In this document: piece by piece, positions 51,668-62,754 of the stretch | Position numbering within the stretch: position 1 is the first letter of the stretch | Layout: every line of letters begins with the position of its first letter | Assembly (NCBI GenBank): GCA_029880325.1 | Contig: JAOUOP010000010.1 | Coordinates: 62,001-126,000, forward strand | Source: Myxococcales bacterium | GTDB lineage: Bacteria > Myxococcota_A > Polyangia > Polyangiales > JAFGIB01 | Direction of reading: 5' to 3' | DNA length: 64,000 nucleotides | The notes under the pieces: generated by a model | Told to the model about the DNA's origin: nothing | Databases searched by the model: none | Seen by the model: the letters and a program-made list of their open reading frames with translations, nothing else | Position numbers and translations under genes: made by a program

Positions 51668-52851
51668 CTGTCGCCCCCGCGCATCAGCGGCTGCAGCCGA
51701 TCGATGGCGGCCTCCAGCTCGGGCTGGGGGATGCAGGTGAAACACAGCCGCACCCAGTCGCCGAAGTCTTCACCGGAGGAGAGGCCCGGCGTGAGCATCA
51801 CGCCCACCGCCGCCGCCCGCGCCAAAAACTCCGCGGCCGCGCCGCCGGCCGCCACGTCCTTGCCCACGTGGGGGCGCGCGTCGAAGAAGCAGAAGCTGCC
51901 GCCTTCGGGCATCGGCAGCCCCAGACCCTCGGCCACGCTGGCGGCGGCCTTGCGGTAGCGGGCGCGCGCGTCGTCCAACCAGGAGTCACCTTCGCTCAGC
52001 GCCCGTGCCGCGCCCAGCTGCATCGGTCGCGCCGCGCAATAGGTGAAGAAGGTCTGTACGTTGCGGATCGGCTCCATCGCCGCCTCCGGTCCGTGGCTGT
52101 AGCCCACGCGCGCGCCGGCCAGGCCGTAGGCCTTCGAGACGCTGTGGGTGGCCACCGCCCGCTCGCGCAGGGCCGCATGACTAAAACTCGGGGGCGGCGC
52201 TTGCTCTCCGAGCCACAGATCCTCGTAGACCTCGTCGCACAGCACCCACAGCTGATGGCGCTCGGCCAGCTCGCCGATGGCCTGTAGCTGGGCGTCGCTC
52301 AGGATCTGGCCCGTGGGATTGTTGGGACAATTGACGTAGATGGCCGCCGTGCGCGGCGTGATGGCGGCTTCCAGTGCCGCGATCGGATCGAAGCCCGGCT
52401 CGTGCAGGCGATGGAAGATCGGCACCTGCACCGGCAGCGCGCCATGGAAGCGCACGATGCCGCGTATCAAGGGCCAAAAGGGCGACGGTACGATCACCTC
52501 GTCGCCGGGGGACAAAAGCGCCGTCACCACCACGCCCAGGCCCGAGGTCGCGCCCGACATCACCTGCAGCTGCGGCCGCTCGATGCGGATGCCGCTCCTG
52601 CGTTCGATCTTTTTGGCGATGGCATCCAGCAACACCGGCTCGCCCTGCACCGGCGAGTAGCCGTGGAGTTGCGGATGCTCGGCGGCGAGCTGGGCCTCGG
52701 CGCGGGCTGCGGGCAGCGGCTGCAGATAGGTGTCGCCCACGTTCAGGCGGTAGACCGGTTCGGGTGGCCGTCCGGCGCTCGGCGCGGCCGCCCCAAAGAC
52801 CCGGTCCGAGAGGCTGTCGGCGTCGGGCGAGTGCTCGGGAAAGCGGGGCAT
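51664..52851 (-). CDS. class I/II PLP-dependent aminotransferase
   Basis: This 395-residue enzyme has fold type I features: LNVGDTYLQPLP at the N-terminus, GYSPVQGEPVLLDAIA, NCPNNPTGQILS, CDEVYEDL (Asp that binds the pyridine nitrogen), the Schiff-base lysine in HSVSKAYGLAGARVGY, and an arginine in RLCFTCIP for the substrate carboxylate. It resembles aspartate or aromatic aminotransferases of the AAT-I class. It is the first gene of an operon with a small membrane protein and a sodium symporter, so it probably acts on the transported amino acid. The reaction partner is not known. Confidence 0.88.
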   Translation of the reverse strand: MPRFPEHSPDADSLSDRVFGAAAPSAGRPPEPVYRLNVGDTYLQPLPAARAEAQLAAEHPQLHGYSPVQGEPVLLDAIAKKIERRSGIRIERPQLQVMSGATSGLGVVVTALLSPGDEVIVPSPFWPLIRGIVRFHGALPVQVPIFHRLHEPGFDPIAALEAAITPRTAAIYVNCPNNPTGQILSDAQLQAIGELAERHQLWVLCDEVYEDLWLGEQAPPPSFSHAALRERAVATHSVSKAYGLAGARVGYSHGPEAAMEPIRNVQTFFTYCAARPMQLGAARALSEGDSWLDDARARYRKAAASVAEGLGLPMPEGGSFCFFDARPHVGKDVAAGGAAAEFLARAAAVGVMLTPGLSSGEDFGDWVRLCFTCIPQPELEAAIDRLQPLMRGGDR

Positions 52852-52954
52852 CGGGCCTGTGTACTACAGGCCGCTGTCGCCCCCAAACGGGCTTCGATCG
52901 CCGCGAAAGGAGCGCGATTTACACGGCAGGCCAGCCCTCGCTATGCTCCCGCCC

Positions 52955-54145
52955 ATGCTGACCCCCTCGCCCCTCAACCCCTCCATCCGTTCACGGTCCG
53001 CCGCCGCCAGCCGCTGGCTCGCGGTCGCCGCTTCTGTCGCGCTCGCAGCCTGTGGTGGCGAGGAGAAAGCCGAGGAAGGAGGGGGCGAAGCCGCCGGGCT
53101 CGACATTCCTGCCCTCGGCGTGCTCGAACTGCCGGTTTCGGCCCGCGCTTCCGACGGGGCGCCCAGCGGTCACCGCAGCGTGGACCTGTCGCCGGCGGGC
53201 ATTCGCGTCGACGACGCAGGGCTGATGCCGCTGGAATCGGGCAAGGTTCCGGCCGCCGAGCGCCAGGACAACGTGATCGGCAAGCTCAAGAGCGCGCTTG
53301 CGAGCCCCTCCAAGTCGGTGCTCGCCCTGGCCGTGCACGCCTCGATTCCCTACGAGACCCTGGCGCTGACGCTCGAGACCGCCAAGGCCGCGGGCATGCG
53401 CGACGTGGCCTTCAAGGTGCGCAAGCCCGGCGGCGGCAGCACCGAGGCCGGTTGGCTGACGGTCAAGAACTTCAGCATGACCCCGCGCACCTTCGGCGAG
53501 GTCAAAATCTCCGGCGTGCAGCCGCGCACCTGGGACGAGTTCGCCACCGCCTGGGACCCCATCTACCAGGCCTGCCGCGGCGCCCAGACCGGCAGCTGTG
53601 CCTACGTCCAGAGCAACGTCGCCAAGGGTGGAAACCTCAAGATCGTGCTGCAGGCCGCGGGCCAGGGCGTCAACGTGAACTTCTTCCGCGTCGGCATCCA
53701 AAATGAAGAACTCTCCGACGAAGAGAAGAAGCGCAAGGCCGAGCTCGCCGCCAAGAAAGAGGCATTCCTGCAGGGGCGGCTGTCGCAGACCGACCTGGAG
53801 AAGGAGCTGCTCGAGGGGCCGCCCGCCACCGAAGCGCTGTTCCAGTTCCGGGCGCGCGAAGCCCTGGCCACGCCCTCGCCGGTCAGCGACACCATCGCCC
53901 CGCTGTGCGGCAAGAAGGCCTGTGGCGCCGTGGTCTCCGCCGAGCTTCCCACCATGAGCGTACGCGTCGTATCCCTGATCGGCGCCGCCTTCCCCGACGG
54001 TGCTGCCCCGCCCGTGCTGGCCTTCGAGCAGCCCTGGTCCGAAAAGCCCAAGCTCAGCAAAGAGGAAATCGCCGCCCAGGCTGCCGAGTCCAAGACCGAG
54101 GCCGCCCTGCAGCAGGCCGCCGCCGCGGCCGCCGAGGGCGAGTAG
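52955..54145 (+). CDS. lipoprotein of unknown function, ExbD-like segment
   Basis: The 396-residue protein has a signal peptide and lipobox LAAC (cysteine 33), then a Glu/Gly-rich linker. The segment KSVLALAVHASIPYETLALTL...AGMRDVAFKVRK (about 113-155) resembles the periplasmic domain of ExbD/TolR-like proteins, in which a small sheet follows a helix. An unknown middle domain and a highly charged helix with many Lys and Glu follow. The tail is Ala-rich. The ATG at 52955 gives the best signal peptide; an alternative ATG is 12 bases upstream. Envelope location is secure; function is not known. Confidence 0.55.
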   Translation: MLTPSPLNPSIRSRSAAASRWLAVAASVALAACGGEEKAEEGGGEAAGLDIPALGVLELPVSARASDGAPSGHRSVDLSPAGIRVDDAGLMPLESGKVPAAERQDNVIGKLKSALASPSKSVLALAVHASIPYETLALTLETAKAAGMRDVAFKVRKPGGGSTEAGWLTVKNFSMTPRTFGEVKISGVQPRTWDEFATAWDPIYQACRGAQTGSCAYVQSNVAKGGNLKIVLQAAGQGVNVNFFRVGIQNEELSDEEKKRKAELAAKKEAFLQGRLSQTDLEKELLEGPPATEALFQFRAREALATPSPVSDTIAPLCGKKACGAVVSAELPTMSVRVVSLIGAAFPDGAAPPVLAFEQPWSEKPKLSKEEIAAQAAESKTEAALQQAAAAAAEGE

Positions 54146-54154
54146 GCTTCGTCC

Positions 54155-55192
54155 TCAATCGGCGTTGCGACCGAACAACCGCGCCCACGCGCTGCGGGCC
54201 GCCTGCCGTGCGTGAGTGCGGTAGGGAAAGCCGCGCGTCATCTTCGCCGACAGCCGTGCCTGGGCTGCCGACAGGGGGCCGGCGCGCTCGAGTTTCCGCC
54301 TCAGTTCGTGGCGCTGGTGCACGATCCAGGGCAGGGCGCGCAGGGCATCGCGCTTGGCCCGCAGGGCTTCGGGCAGCTGTCCCCGGGTGGCGGCACTGGC
54401 GGTGGAAAGCCACTCGTGCACCAGATGGTAGGGCAGGTGCAAAAGCGCCAGCCGGCCCTGCATGTTGATCCAGTATACGAACTCGGAGTTTCTGCGCAGG
54501 TGATAGGTGTGGAAGGGGCTGTGGCGCTTGGCCGTATGGGAACCCCGATGCCAGGCGACCGCTGCGTCCACATAGACGGTGTCGAAGCCGTGCAGCAAAA
54601 GGCGCAGGGCCAGGTCGGTGTCTTCGTAGAAGCAGAAAAACTCCGGGTGAAAGAGCCCCGAGGCCTCGATGGCCGAGCGCCGGTAGAGGGCCGCCGAGGC
54701 CGCAGCGCCGAAGGGGCGATGCGCTCGATGGCGGAAGTGCTCTGCGGCAAGCCCCTGGTAGCTCGTGCACGAAACGCAGCTGAAGAACTCGAAGCCAGCG
54801 CTGTCGAGACGTTCAGGGTCGTCGTGTTGCAGCGTGCGCCCGGCGGCGGCCCCGGCTTCGGGATGGGTGAGCAGGGCCTCGACCAGATGCCACGCCCAGT
54901 CGGGCGCCAGCGTTGCGTCGTTGTTGACCAGTGCCACGAACTCGCCGCGGGCTTCGGCGAAGGCGCGGTTATTGCCCTCGGCAAAGCCCAGGTTTTCGCC
55001 CAGGCGAAGGATGCGCTCGTTGTTCCGCGGTGTGACCTGCTGCAAAGAGCCGTCGCTCGAACCGTTGTCGACCAGCAGAAGCTCGAAGCTCACGCCGCGC
55101 TGCCCGCGAATCGACGCAAGACAGGCGCCCAACACGTCGCGACCGTTGTGGTTGACGACCAAGAAGCTGACGCGCGGACCGTTCACAGCCAC
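54155..55192 (-). CDS. family 2 glycosyltransferase
   Basis: This 345-residue protein has a GT-A fold with VSFLVVNHNGRDVLGACLASI at the start, LLVDNGSSDGS and NLGFAEGNNRAF. The DXD-like NNDA and the FYEDTDLALRLLLHGF acceptor motif follow. These are typical of rhamnosyl- or related transferases that act on polysaccharides or O-antigen. A C-terminal helical part with many Arg and His probably lies on the membrane surface. The ATG overlaps the 3' end of the SLC13 permease gene by 10 bases. Donor and acceptor are unknown, and no other polysaccharide genes lie nearby. Confidence 0.85.
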   Translation of the reverse strand: MAVNGPRVSFLVVNHNGRDVLGACLASIRGQRGVSFELLLVDNGSSDGSLQQVTPRNNERILRLGENLGFAEGNNRAFAEARGEFVALVNNDATLAPDWAWHLVEALLTHPEAGAAAGRTLQHDDPERLDSAGFEFFSCVSCTSYQGLAAEHFRHRAHRPFGAAASAALYRRSAIEASGLFHPEFFCFYEDTDLALRLLLHGFDTVYVDAAVAWHRGSHTAKRHSPFHTYHLRRNSEFVYWINMQGRLALLHLPYHLVHEWLSTASAATRGQLPEALRAKRDALRALPWIVHQRHELRRKLERAGPLSAAQARLSAKMTRGFPYRTHARQAARSAWARLFGRNAD

Positions 55193-56961
55193 AGCAACTT
55201 GGCGAAGCCCACCGTCACCGCACCGGCGATCAGCTGCAGCGGCAGTCCGAAGCGCGTGAAGTCGATGAAGCGGTAGCGGCCCGGCCCGTAGACCATCAGG
55301 TTGGTCTGGTAGCCGATGGGCGTGGTGAAGCTGGCGGCCGCCGCCAGCATCAGCGTGTACATGAAGGGCTCGAAGGGCAGCCCCAGCTCGCGCGTGGCCG
55401 CCAGCGTGATCGGAAACATCAACACCACCGCGGCCTTGGAGGTGGCCACCGCGCCCAGCACCACCGTGGCGATGTAGATGGCCGTCATCAGCCCCAGCGA
55501 ACCGAAGTAGGCGTGGGTCGGCGCCAGGCCCAGGGCGATGGCCGCCGCCACACCGGTCTTGTCCAGGGCGGTGCCGATGCCAAAGGCGGCCGCGATCGTG
55601 ATCAGCACCGGCAGGTCCACCGCCTTGCGCGCCTGGCTGGCGCTCAGGCAGCCGCCGACGATCATGGCGAAGGCCGTCAGCATGGCCGCCGTCAGCAGCG
55701 GCAAGAGCCCCAGGGCATTGCTGATGACCATGGCTGTCAGCAGCAGAAACGACAGCCCGGCCCGCTCGTGGTTGACCGGGCGGCTGCCCTCCACCTCGCT
55801 GACGAGGGCGAAGGTGGGATTGTTGCGAAAGCTCTCGATGAACGACGGCGCGGTCTCGAGCAGCAACGTGTCTCCGGCCTGGGGCACGATGTCGCCAATT
55901 TTTGAGCGGATGCGTTCGCCCTGACGGTGCACCGCGATCACCGCCGCGCCGTAGCGGGTGCGGAAGCGGGCCTCGCGAATGTTCTGGCGCGTCAGGGCCG
56001 AGTTGGCGGCGACCACCGCCTCCACCAGGCGTCGGGTGGGGCGCGGCGCTGCCAGCGGGGCATCGTCGTCGCCGTCCTCGGCCGGGCTGAGGCCGCGGAT
56101 CTTTCGCAGGTCCACCACCGAGTCGATCACGCCGGCGAAGAGCAGCCGGTCATCGGCGTGCAGGCGCACCTTGGGGCCGGGCGCCGGCCGCAGCTCGCCG
56201 TCGGCGCGCTCGATCTCGATCAGAAAAAGTCCTGGCAGCTGTCGCAGGCCGGCCTGTTCGATGGTCTGGCCGACCACCGGCGCGCCCGCGGCCACGCTCA
56301 TGGCCACGGTGTACTCGCGCGGATTGTCGAGCATGGAGCGGCCGCCACCGCGGTCGGGCAACAGCCAGGGCGACGCGATCAGCACGTAGACCATGGTGGC
56401 CAGCGCCACCGGCAAGCCCAGGGCGGCGATGTCGAAGATGCCCACCGACAGCTCGGGCAGACTCTCATTGGCCAGGCCCAGCACCACCAGGTTGGTGGCG
56501 GTGCCGATGAGCGTGCAGGAGCCGCCCACGATGGCCGCGTAGCTCAGGGGGATGAACAGGCGCGAGGGGCTGATGCCGGTGCGCCGCGACCAGTCCTGGA
56601 CGATGGGCACCATCATCGCCACCAGGGGCGTGTTGTTTAAAAAGGCGGAGGCCAGCGAGATCGGCAGCATCAGCCGCAGCTGGGCGGCGGCCACCGAGCG
56701 CGGCTGGGCCAGGGCGCGGCGCATCAGCATGTCGAGCCCGCCGGTTTCCTGGACCCCGGCGGCGACCACGAAGAGCACGGCCACCGTCAGCATCCCGGTA
56801 TTGGAGAAACCGCTGAAGGCCTCGGCCGGGGTCAGGATGCCGAGGCCGAGCAGCAGGCTCAGCCCCGCCAACAGCACCATGTCGGGTGCGGCCAGGTTGC
56901 GCATCATGGCCGCGACCATCAGTGCCACCAACGCCAGGGTGCTCCAGGCCTCCCAGGACAT
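55183..56961 (-). CDS. SLC13-type permease with two RCK_C domains
   Basis: This 592-residue transporter has about 11 hydrophobic segments in two halves. The first half has SGFSNTGMLTVAVLF and SAFLNNTPLVAMMVP with the family NNTP motif, and the second has DKTGVAAAIALGL. Between them (about 210-400) lie two TrkA-C (RCK_C) domains, marked by GQTIEQAGLRQLPGLFL and GDIVPQAGDTLLLET, which often bind nucleotides or regulate the carrier. The family carries dicarboxylates, sulfate or similar anions with Na+. It is the middle gene of a leftward run from the YkvA gene, with short gaps on one side and an overlap on the other. Confidence 0.88.
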   Translation of the reverse strand: MSWEAWSTLALVALMVAAMMRNLAAPDMVLLAGLSLLLGLGILTPAEAFSGFSNTGMLTVAVLFVVAAGVQETGGLDMLMRRALAQPRSVAAAQLRLMLPISLASAFLNNTPLVAMMVPIVQDWSRRTGISPSRLFIPLSYAAIVGGSCTLIGTATNLVVLGLANESLPELSVGIFDIAALGLPVALATMVYVLIASPWLLPDRGGGRSMLDNPREYTVAMSVAAGAPVVGQTIEQAGLRQLPGLFLIEIERADGELRPAPGPKVRLHADDRLLFAGVIDSVVDLRKIRGLSPAEDGDDDAPLAAPRPTRRLVEAVVAANSALTRQNIREARFRTRYGAAVIAVHRQGERIRSKIGDIVPQAGDTLLLETAPSFIESFRNNPTFALVSEVEGSRPVNHERAGLSFLLLTAMVISNALGLLPLLTAAMLTAFAMIVGGCLSASQARKAVDLPVLITIAAAFGIGTALDKTGVAAAIALGLAPTHAYFGSLGLMTAIYIATVVLGAVATSKAAVVLMFPITLAATRELGLPFEPFMYTLMLAAAASFTTPIGYQTNLMVYGPGRYRFIDFTRFGLPLQLIAGAVTVGFAKLLWL

Positions 56962-56964
56962 GGC

Positions 56965-57276
56965 TCAGCCCTGGCTCTCGGGGGTCAGGGCCGTGGGTGG
57001 GCTCTCGGCGAGGGCCCGTCTGCTATCGTCCTTGGCCTGCTCGGGGATCAGGTACAGGGCCAGCAGGATCAGGGTCGGCACCACGATCAGATCGTCGAGC
57101 TGCCCGAGCACCGGGATGAAGTCGGGGATCAGGTCCACCGGTGACAGCGCATAGGCCAGGGCCGCGCCCAGCATCAGCTTGGCGCTGCGCGGGGTGTCGG
57201 GGTGGCCGAGCAGCAGCCGGTAGTAGCCGGCTTCGGACTTCACTCGCTTGGCGATCGTGCGCAGGGTCTCGAGCAT
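56965..57276 (-). CDS. YkvA family (DUF1232) protein
   Basis: This 103-residue protein has a central block LAYALSPVDLIPDFIPVLGQLDDLIVVP that is the diagnostic DUF1232 pattern, followed by a hydrophobic helix. Relatives are small membrane-associated proteins of unknown role. The ATG at 57276 sits behind GGGGAG, and the longer frame upstream codes antisense to the phosphoglycerate mutase gene. Its stop is three bases before the SLC13 permease gene, so they are cotranscribed. Length and motif are standard. Confidence 0.85.
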   Translation of the reverse strand: MLETLRTIAKRVKSEAGYYRLLLGHPDTPRSAKLMLGAALAYALSPVDLIPDFIPVLGQLDDLIVVPTLILLALYLIPEQAKDDSRRALAESPPTALTPESQG

Positions 57277-57397
57277 GGACTCCCCGGGGTCGAAGCCGGC
57301 GGCAATGTAGCAAAACGCCGATGCCGAGGCATGTTTCACCCACACTTGAACGGGCGGCTTGAACGGGGCGTGTCCGCGGGGTAGAGCAGCGGCGCCC

Positions 57398-59062
<1,665 letters not shown>

Positions 59063-59095
59063 AGATGCGGCTGAAGATGGGGTGAAGATGGGGCG

Positions 59096-59734
59096 TCAGC
59101 CGCGGGCCAGGCGCAGACGCACGCCGAGGAAGTCGGCCAGCTTCTGGGCCTGGGGGCGAGGCAGATCGGGCATGCGCTGTTCGACCACCGCGCGCGCTGT
59201 GGCGTAGGGCTCGCCCTTGAGCACGGGCAAGACCGCTTCGCTCCAGCTGACGAGCAGCTTGGGTTCGGCTTCCGCAAGGGCGCGCTCGAAGACATCGACC
59301 ACACGCTTCTGGTAGGCGACCGAGGCATCGCAAAGGGCGGCCAGCGTCAGCACCACGCCCTCGCGTCCGCTATTGCCGCAGCGCTCGTAGCCCTGGCGCA
59401 TGCGGTCGATATGGCGGGCCACCTTGGCCGGGGCGACGGCGGCGACCTTGGGCAGGCACTGGGCGGCGGCCTGGACGGCGCGCGGATTGGCGTCGGACGA
59501 AAGTAGGGCGACGAGCTTTGCGATATGCGGGGCAGCCAGGGTCGGCGCCTGGGCCACCACCTCCTCGAAAATGCGGGCGGCACGGGTGGCCGCGCTCTTG
59601 TTGTCGCTCGTCAGATCGGCTGCGTAGCCGGCCAGGTCGGTCTCCGAGGAGCCATCGATGACGGCGGCTGCCAGACTTGCTGTGGGGCCCCGGCTTTTGG
59701 GGGGCTTTGTCGCTGCGGCGGCCTTGGTGCTCAC
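59096..59734 (-). CDS. helical-repeat (HEAT/ARM-like) protein
   Basis: The 212-residue protein begins with an Ala/Lys-rich tail and continues with about four helical pairs of HEAT or ARM type. These contain segments such as AAPHIAKLVALLSSDANPRAVQAAAQCLPKVA and the PEAKLL-like repeats that follow. There is no signal peptide, so it is probably cytoplasmic and involved in protein binding. The ending LADFLGVRLRLARG is basic. It is transcribed toward gpmI, with the two stops 34 bases apart. I do not recognise an orthologue with known function. Confidence 0.6.
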   Translation of the reverse strand: MSTKAAAATKPPKSRGPTASLAAAVIDGSSETDLAGYAADLTSDNKSAATRAARIFEEVVAQAPTLAAPHIAKLVALLSSDANPRAVQAAAQCLPKVAAVAPAKVARHIDRMRQGYERCGNSGREGVVLTLAALCDASVAYQKRVVDVFERALAEAEPKLLVSWSEAVLPVLKGEPYATARAVVEQRMPDLPRPQAQKLADFLGVRLRLARG

Positions 59735-59962
59735 GGATCGCTCGTGGAGTATCGAGCCCGCGCGCCATCGGATGCCCGCGCCCGTTGCGCTTAAGCATAG
59801 GTCACCGCAGGGAGGGGCGCCACTTCGGCCGGGCTCGGCAGTGGCGGATGGCTGGGAGAAAGCGAGAGAAAGCGGCCAGGACGTTTTCTGCGGCGGGCAA
59901 TCGGCGTTGCTCGGCCGAAGGCGCCGGCCGCCGTGCTGCCCTCAATGCGGACGCGTCGCCGG
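59735..59962. other. intergenic region with a repeat core
   Basis: The sequence AGCGGCCAGGACGTTTTC at 59871-59888 shares the core AGC-N2-CCAGGACG with 21140-21160 and the tandem repeats at 62793-62894. Otherwise nothing is recognisable. It should contain the promoter of the helical-repeat gene. Confidence 0.4.
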
Positions 59963-60964
59963 TCAGAGGGCGGCCTGGCAGGCGTCGACCAGGATCGGCA
60001 GCGAGCGCTCGTAGCGATGGCCGGTGCCGCGATGGCCGCCGGGGAACTCTTCCATCACCAGCTTCGCGCCGCGCTCCTTTAATAGAGCGCCCATCATGCG
60101 TGTGCCGAAGTGCAGGCCATGTTCGTCGCGATCGCCGGCGTCGAGGAAGATGCAACGGTGGTCGCACAGGGCCTGGGGCTCGCGCCGGAGGCGCTCGAGG
60201 GGGTCGTGCTCCAGGAAACGACGCCAGACGTCGGGCCGCAGCTCGCCGGTGCTGATTTCGAAGGGGAGCTGGCAGTGGGGCAGCGGCACTTCGAGGTCGG
60301 GGGTATAGGCGGTCGAGTAGGCCAGGATCATCAGGGCGGTGAAGGGCACGGAGCTCGGCTCTTCCGTGAAGTTCTCGATGAAGGGCGCGAGGCCGCCGGC
60401 CCGGTCGAAGCCGATGGCGGCTTCGCGCAGCTCGGGCAAAATGCTGATCTCAAAGGCGCTGTCGCCGGCATGGCTGCCCAGGGCGCCGAAGACCTCGGGC
60501 CGGTCCAGGCCCATGCGCAGGGCGCCGAAGCCGCCGCTGCTGCGCCCGACGATGGCGCGGGCTTCGCGCACCGGGGCACTGCGGTAGTGTGCATCCACGA
60601 AGGGCACGACCTCGTCGGCCAGGTAGCTCTGGTAACGACCGGTGGCCTCCGAGTCGATGAATTGGCTGCCGCCCCAGCGGGTCATGGCGTCCGGCATCAC
60701 CAAAATGGCCGGCTTGCTGCGACCGCTCGCGACCAGGCGGTCGAAGCGCTGCACGGTATTGGGCTCGAAAAAGCTGTAATTGGCGAAATTTTGCCCGCTG
60801 CTGCCGTAACCGCCCAGCAGCATCACCACCGGATAGCGCGAGTTCAGGGAGTAATCCGGGGGCAGGTAGATCAGCAGCTCGCGCCCGTCGGGGTCGCCCA
60901 GGGGATTTCCCTGGAGCAGGCGGCTTGCGTGCTGGTGGCGCTCGATCCGGCCGTGAAGTCGCAT
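59963..60964 (-). CDS. alpha/beta-hydrolase esterase (esterase D/enterochelin-esterase type)
   Basis: This 333-residue enzyme has an N-terminal beta segment, the oxyanion block PVVMLLGGYGSSG, and MPDAMTRWGGSQFID. The nucleophile is in GRSSGGFGAL (GxSxGG type), with a later aspartate in DAGDRDEHGLH and the histidine in GGHRG. This matches the esterase D/Fes family, which cleaves esters of small acyl groups or siderophores. There is no signal peptide, so it acts in the cytoplasm unless the start is further upstream. Its ATG lies six bases after the argS stop, so it is cotranscribed with argS. Confidence 0.82.
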   Translation of the reverse strand: MRLHGRIERHQHASRLLQGNPLGDPDGRELLIYLPPDYSLNSRYPVVMLLGGYGSSGQNFANYSFFEPNTVQRFDRLVASGRSKPAILVMPDAMTRWGGSQFIDSEATGRYQSYLADEVVPFVDAHYRSAPVREARAIVGRSSGGFGALRMGLDRPEVFGALGSHAGDSAFEISILPELREAAIGFDRAGGLAPFIENFTEEPSSVPFTALMILAYSTAYTPDLEVPLPHCQLPFEISTGELRPDVWRRFLEHDPLERLRREPQALCDHRCIFLDAGDRDEHGLHFGTRMMGALLKERGAKLVMEEFPGGHRGTGHRYERSLPILVDACQAAL

Positions 60965-60970
60965 GGCTGC

Positions 60971-62689
60971 CTACATCCGCTCAGGTGCTTCGATGCCCAG
61001 AAGTCCGAGTCCGCGGCGCAGCTGCCGCGCGGTCAACCAGCACAAGAGCAGCCGACTGCTCCGGGTCGTGCCCTCTGAACGCAGCACAGGGCAGCTCTCG
61101 AAGAATACGCTGAAGGCGCGGGCCAGGGCATAGAGGTGGTCGGCGATCAGGTGGGGAAGGGCGGACTCGGCGGCCTGATGCACGGCGTCGGCGAAGCGCA
61201 TCAGGTGTTTGGCCAGGGCCAGCTCGGCGGCTTCGGTCAGCTCCAGCTTGGAGTTGGGGTCGAGCGCGTCCGGGTCGACCTCCCCCTTGCGGAAGATCGA
61301 GGCGATGCGGGCGTGGGCGTACTGCAGGTAGGGGCTGGCGTTGCCCTTGAAGGAGATCAGCTTGTCCCAGTCGAAGCGGTAGTCGCTGTTGCGGTTCTGG
61401 CTGAGGTCGGCGTACTTGATGGCGCCGATGCCCACGATGGGGGCGAGTTCTTCCAGGTCTTCCTCGCGGACTTCGAGTTCGGCCTGCATCAGGGCGCCGG
61501 CTCGCTGCTGGGCCTCATCGAGCAGATCCGATAGCCGGATCAGGTCACCTTCCCGGGTCTTCAGAGGTTTTCCGTTGGCGCCCAGGATGGTGCCGAAGCT
61601 CACGTGCTGCAGTTCCATGGCCACGCCCAGGCGCTCGACGGTGGCGAAGAGCTGCTCGAAGTGCAGGGCCTGGCGCTTGTCGACCACGTAGAGGGCGCGC
61701 TCGGCGCCCAGCTCGTCGCGGCGCCACAGCACCGTGGCGATGTCGGTCGTGGAATAGAGGAAGGCACCGTCGCGCTTGCGCACGATGAAGGGCGTCTTGC
61801 TCTTCTTGAGCTTGGGGTGGTCGTCGAAGAAGACGCAGACGGCGCCCTCGTCCTCGCGGGCGATACCCTCGGCCAGCAGCCGCTCCACCACCGCCGGCAG
61901 CATCGGCTCGTAGGCGCTCTCGCCGCGCCACATGTCGAACTCGACGTCGAGGCGGTCATAGATGCGGTCGAGTTCGGCGCGGGTGGTCGCTACCAGCTTG
62001 CGCCACATGGCCAGGTTTTCGGGGTCGCCCTGCTGCAGCTTGGCCAGCTCGGCGCGGGCCTCGTCGGCCACGGCCGGATCCTTTTCGCTCAGGGCGTGAG
62101 CCAGCTTGTAGCAGCGCTCCAGTTCGTCGATGGGACGGGCCTCGAGGGCTTCGGGGTCACCGAAGCGCCGCACGCCGATCAGGACCTTGCCGAATTGGGT
62201 GCCCCAGTCGCCGATGTGGTTGTCGGCGATCACCTCATGGCCCACGTAGCGCAACACACGGCACAGGGCGGCACCGATGACGGTGCTGCGGATGTGGCCC
62301 ACATGCATGGGCTTGGCGACATTCGGCGCCGAGTAATCCACCACCGTCTTTTTGGGCTGGTCCACGGCGGGCACGCCGTCGCGCTCGCGATCAACTGCGA
62401 TTGCGTTCAGCTCGCGGGCGATCCAGATGGGGGATAAACGCAGGTTCACGAAGCCCGGGCCTGCGACCTCGGCGGCCTCGATACAAGGTGCAGCGGCCAA
62501 GGCCTCGGCCAGCGGCGCCGCCAGCTCACGGGGGTTTTTCCCCAGGCGTTTGGCCAGCGGCAGGGCGCCATTGATCTGGTAGTCACCGTGGGCCGGGTCG
62601 GCCGGCCGCAACAGGGCCGGAGCCGCCTCGCCGAGGCTGTCAGCGATGGCCTTGGCAGCCAACTGCTCCAAATAGGGCTCGAGTCTCAT
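60971..62689 (-). CDS. argS: arginyl-tRNA synthetase
   Basis: This 572-residue class I synthetase has the N-terminal tRNA D-loop-binding domain with NGALPLAKRLGKNPRELA. The HVGH signature is at 129-132 in KPMHVGHIRSTVIG, followed by the NHIGDWGTQFGKVL block. VVDKRQALHFEQLF and GKPLKTREGDLI (replacing KMSKS, as usual in ArgS) come next. The C-terminal DALR-type anticodon domain contains NASPYLQYAHARIASI. Length is normal. The gene precedes an esterase gene with a six-base gap and is preceded by the 34-bp tandem repeat region, which would lie in its promoter or upstream zone. Confidence 0.95.
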   Translation of the reverse strand: MRLEPYLEQLAAKAIADSLGEAAPALLRPADPAHGDYQINGALPLAKRLGKNPRELAAPLAEALAAAPCIEAAEVAGPGFVNLRLSPIWIARELNAIAVDRERDGVPAVDQPKKTVVDYSAPNVAKPMHVGHIRSTVIGAALCRVLRYVGHEVIADNHIGDWGTQFGKVLIGVRRFGDPEALEARPIDELERCYKLAHALSEKDPAVADEARAELAKLQQGDPENLAMWRKLVATTRAELDRIYDRLDVEFDMWRGESAYEPMLPAVVERLLAEGIAREDEGAVCVFFDDHPKLKKSKTPFIVRKRDGAFLYSTTDIATVLWRRDELGAERALYVVDKRQALHFEQLFATVERLGVAMELQHVSFGTILGANGKPLKTREGDLIRLSDLLDEAQQRAGALMQAELEVREEDLEELAPIVGIGAIKYADLSQNRNSDYRFDWDKLISFKGNASPYLQYAHARIASIFRKGEVDPDALDPNSKLELTEAAELALAKHLMRFADAVHQAAESALPHLIADHLYALARAFSVFFESCPVLRSEGTTRSSRLLLCWLTARQLRRGLGLLGIEAPERM

Positions 62690-62754
62690 GGCGGGCTATC
62701 TAGCACGACTCCACCACCGGGGCGCCGGTTACGGCTGGTGGAAGCTGCCAGGGC

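Noticed and set aside
52402..53706. Plus-strand frame of 434 codons
   Set aside because: It spans two unrelated genes in other frames (the aminotransferase on the opposite strand and the lipoprotein at 52955) and is Arg-rich throughout.
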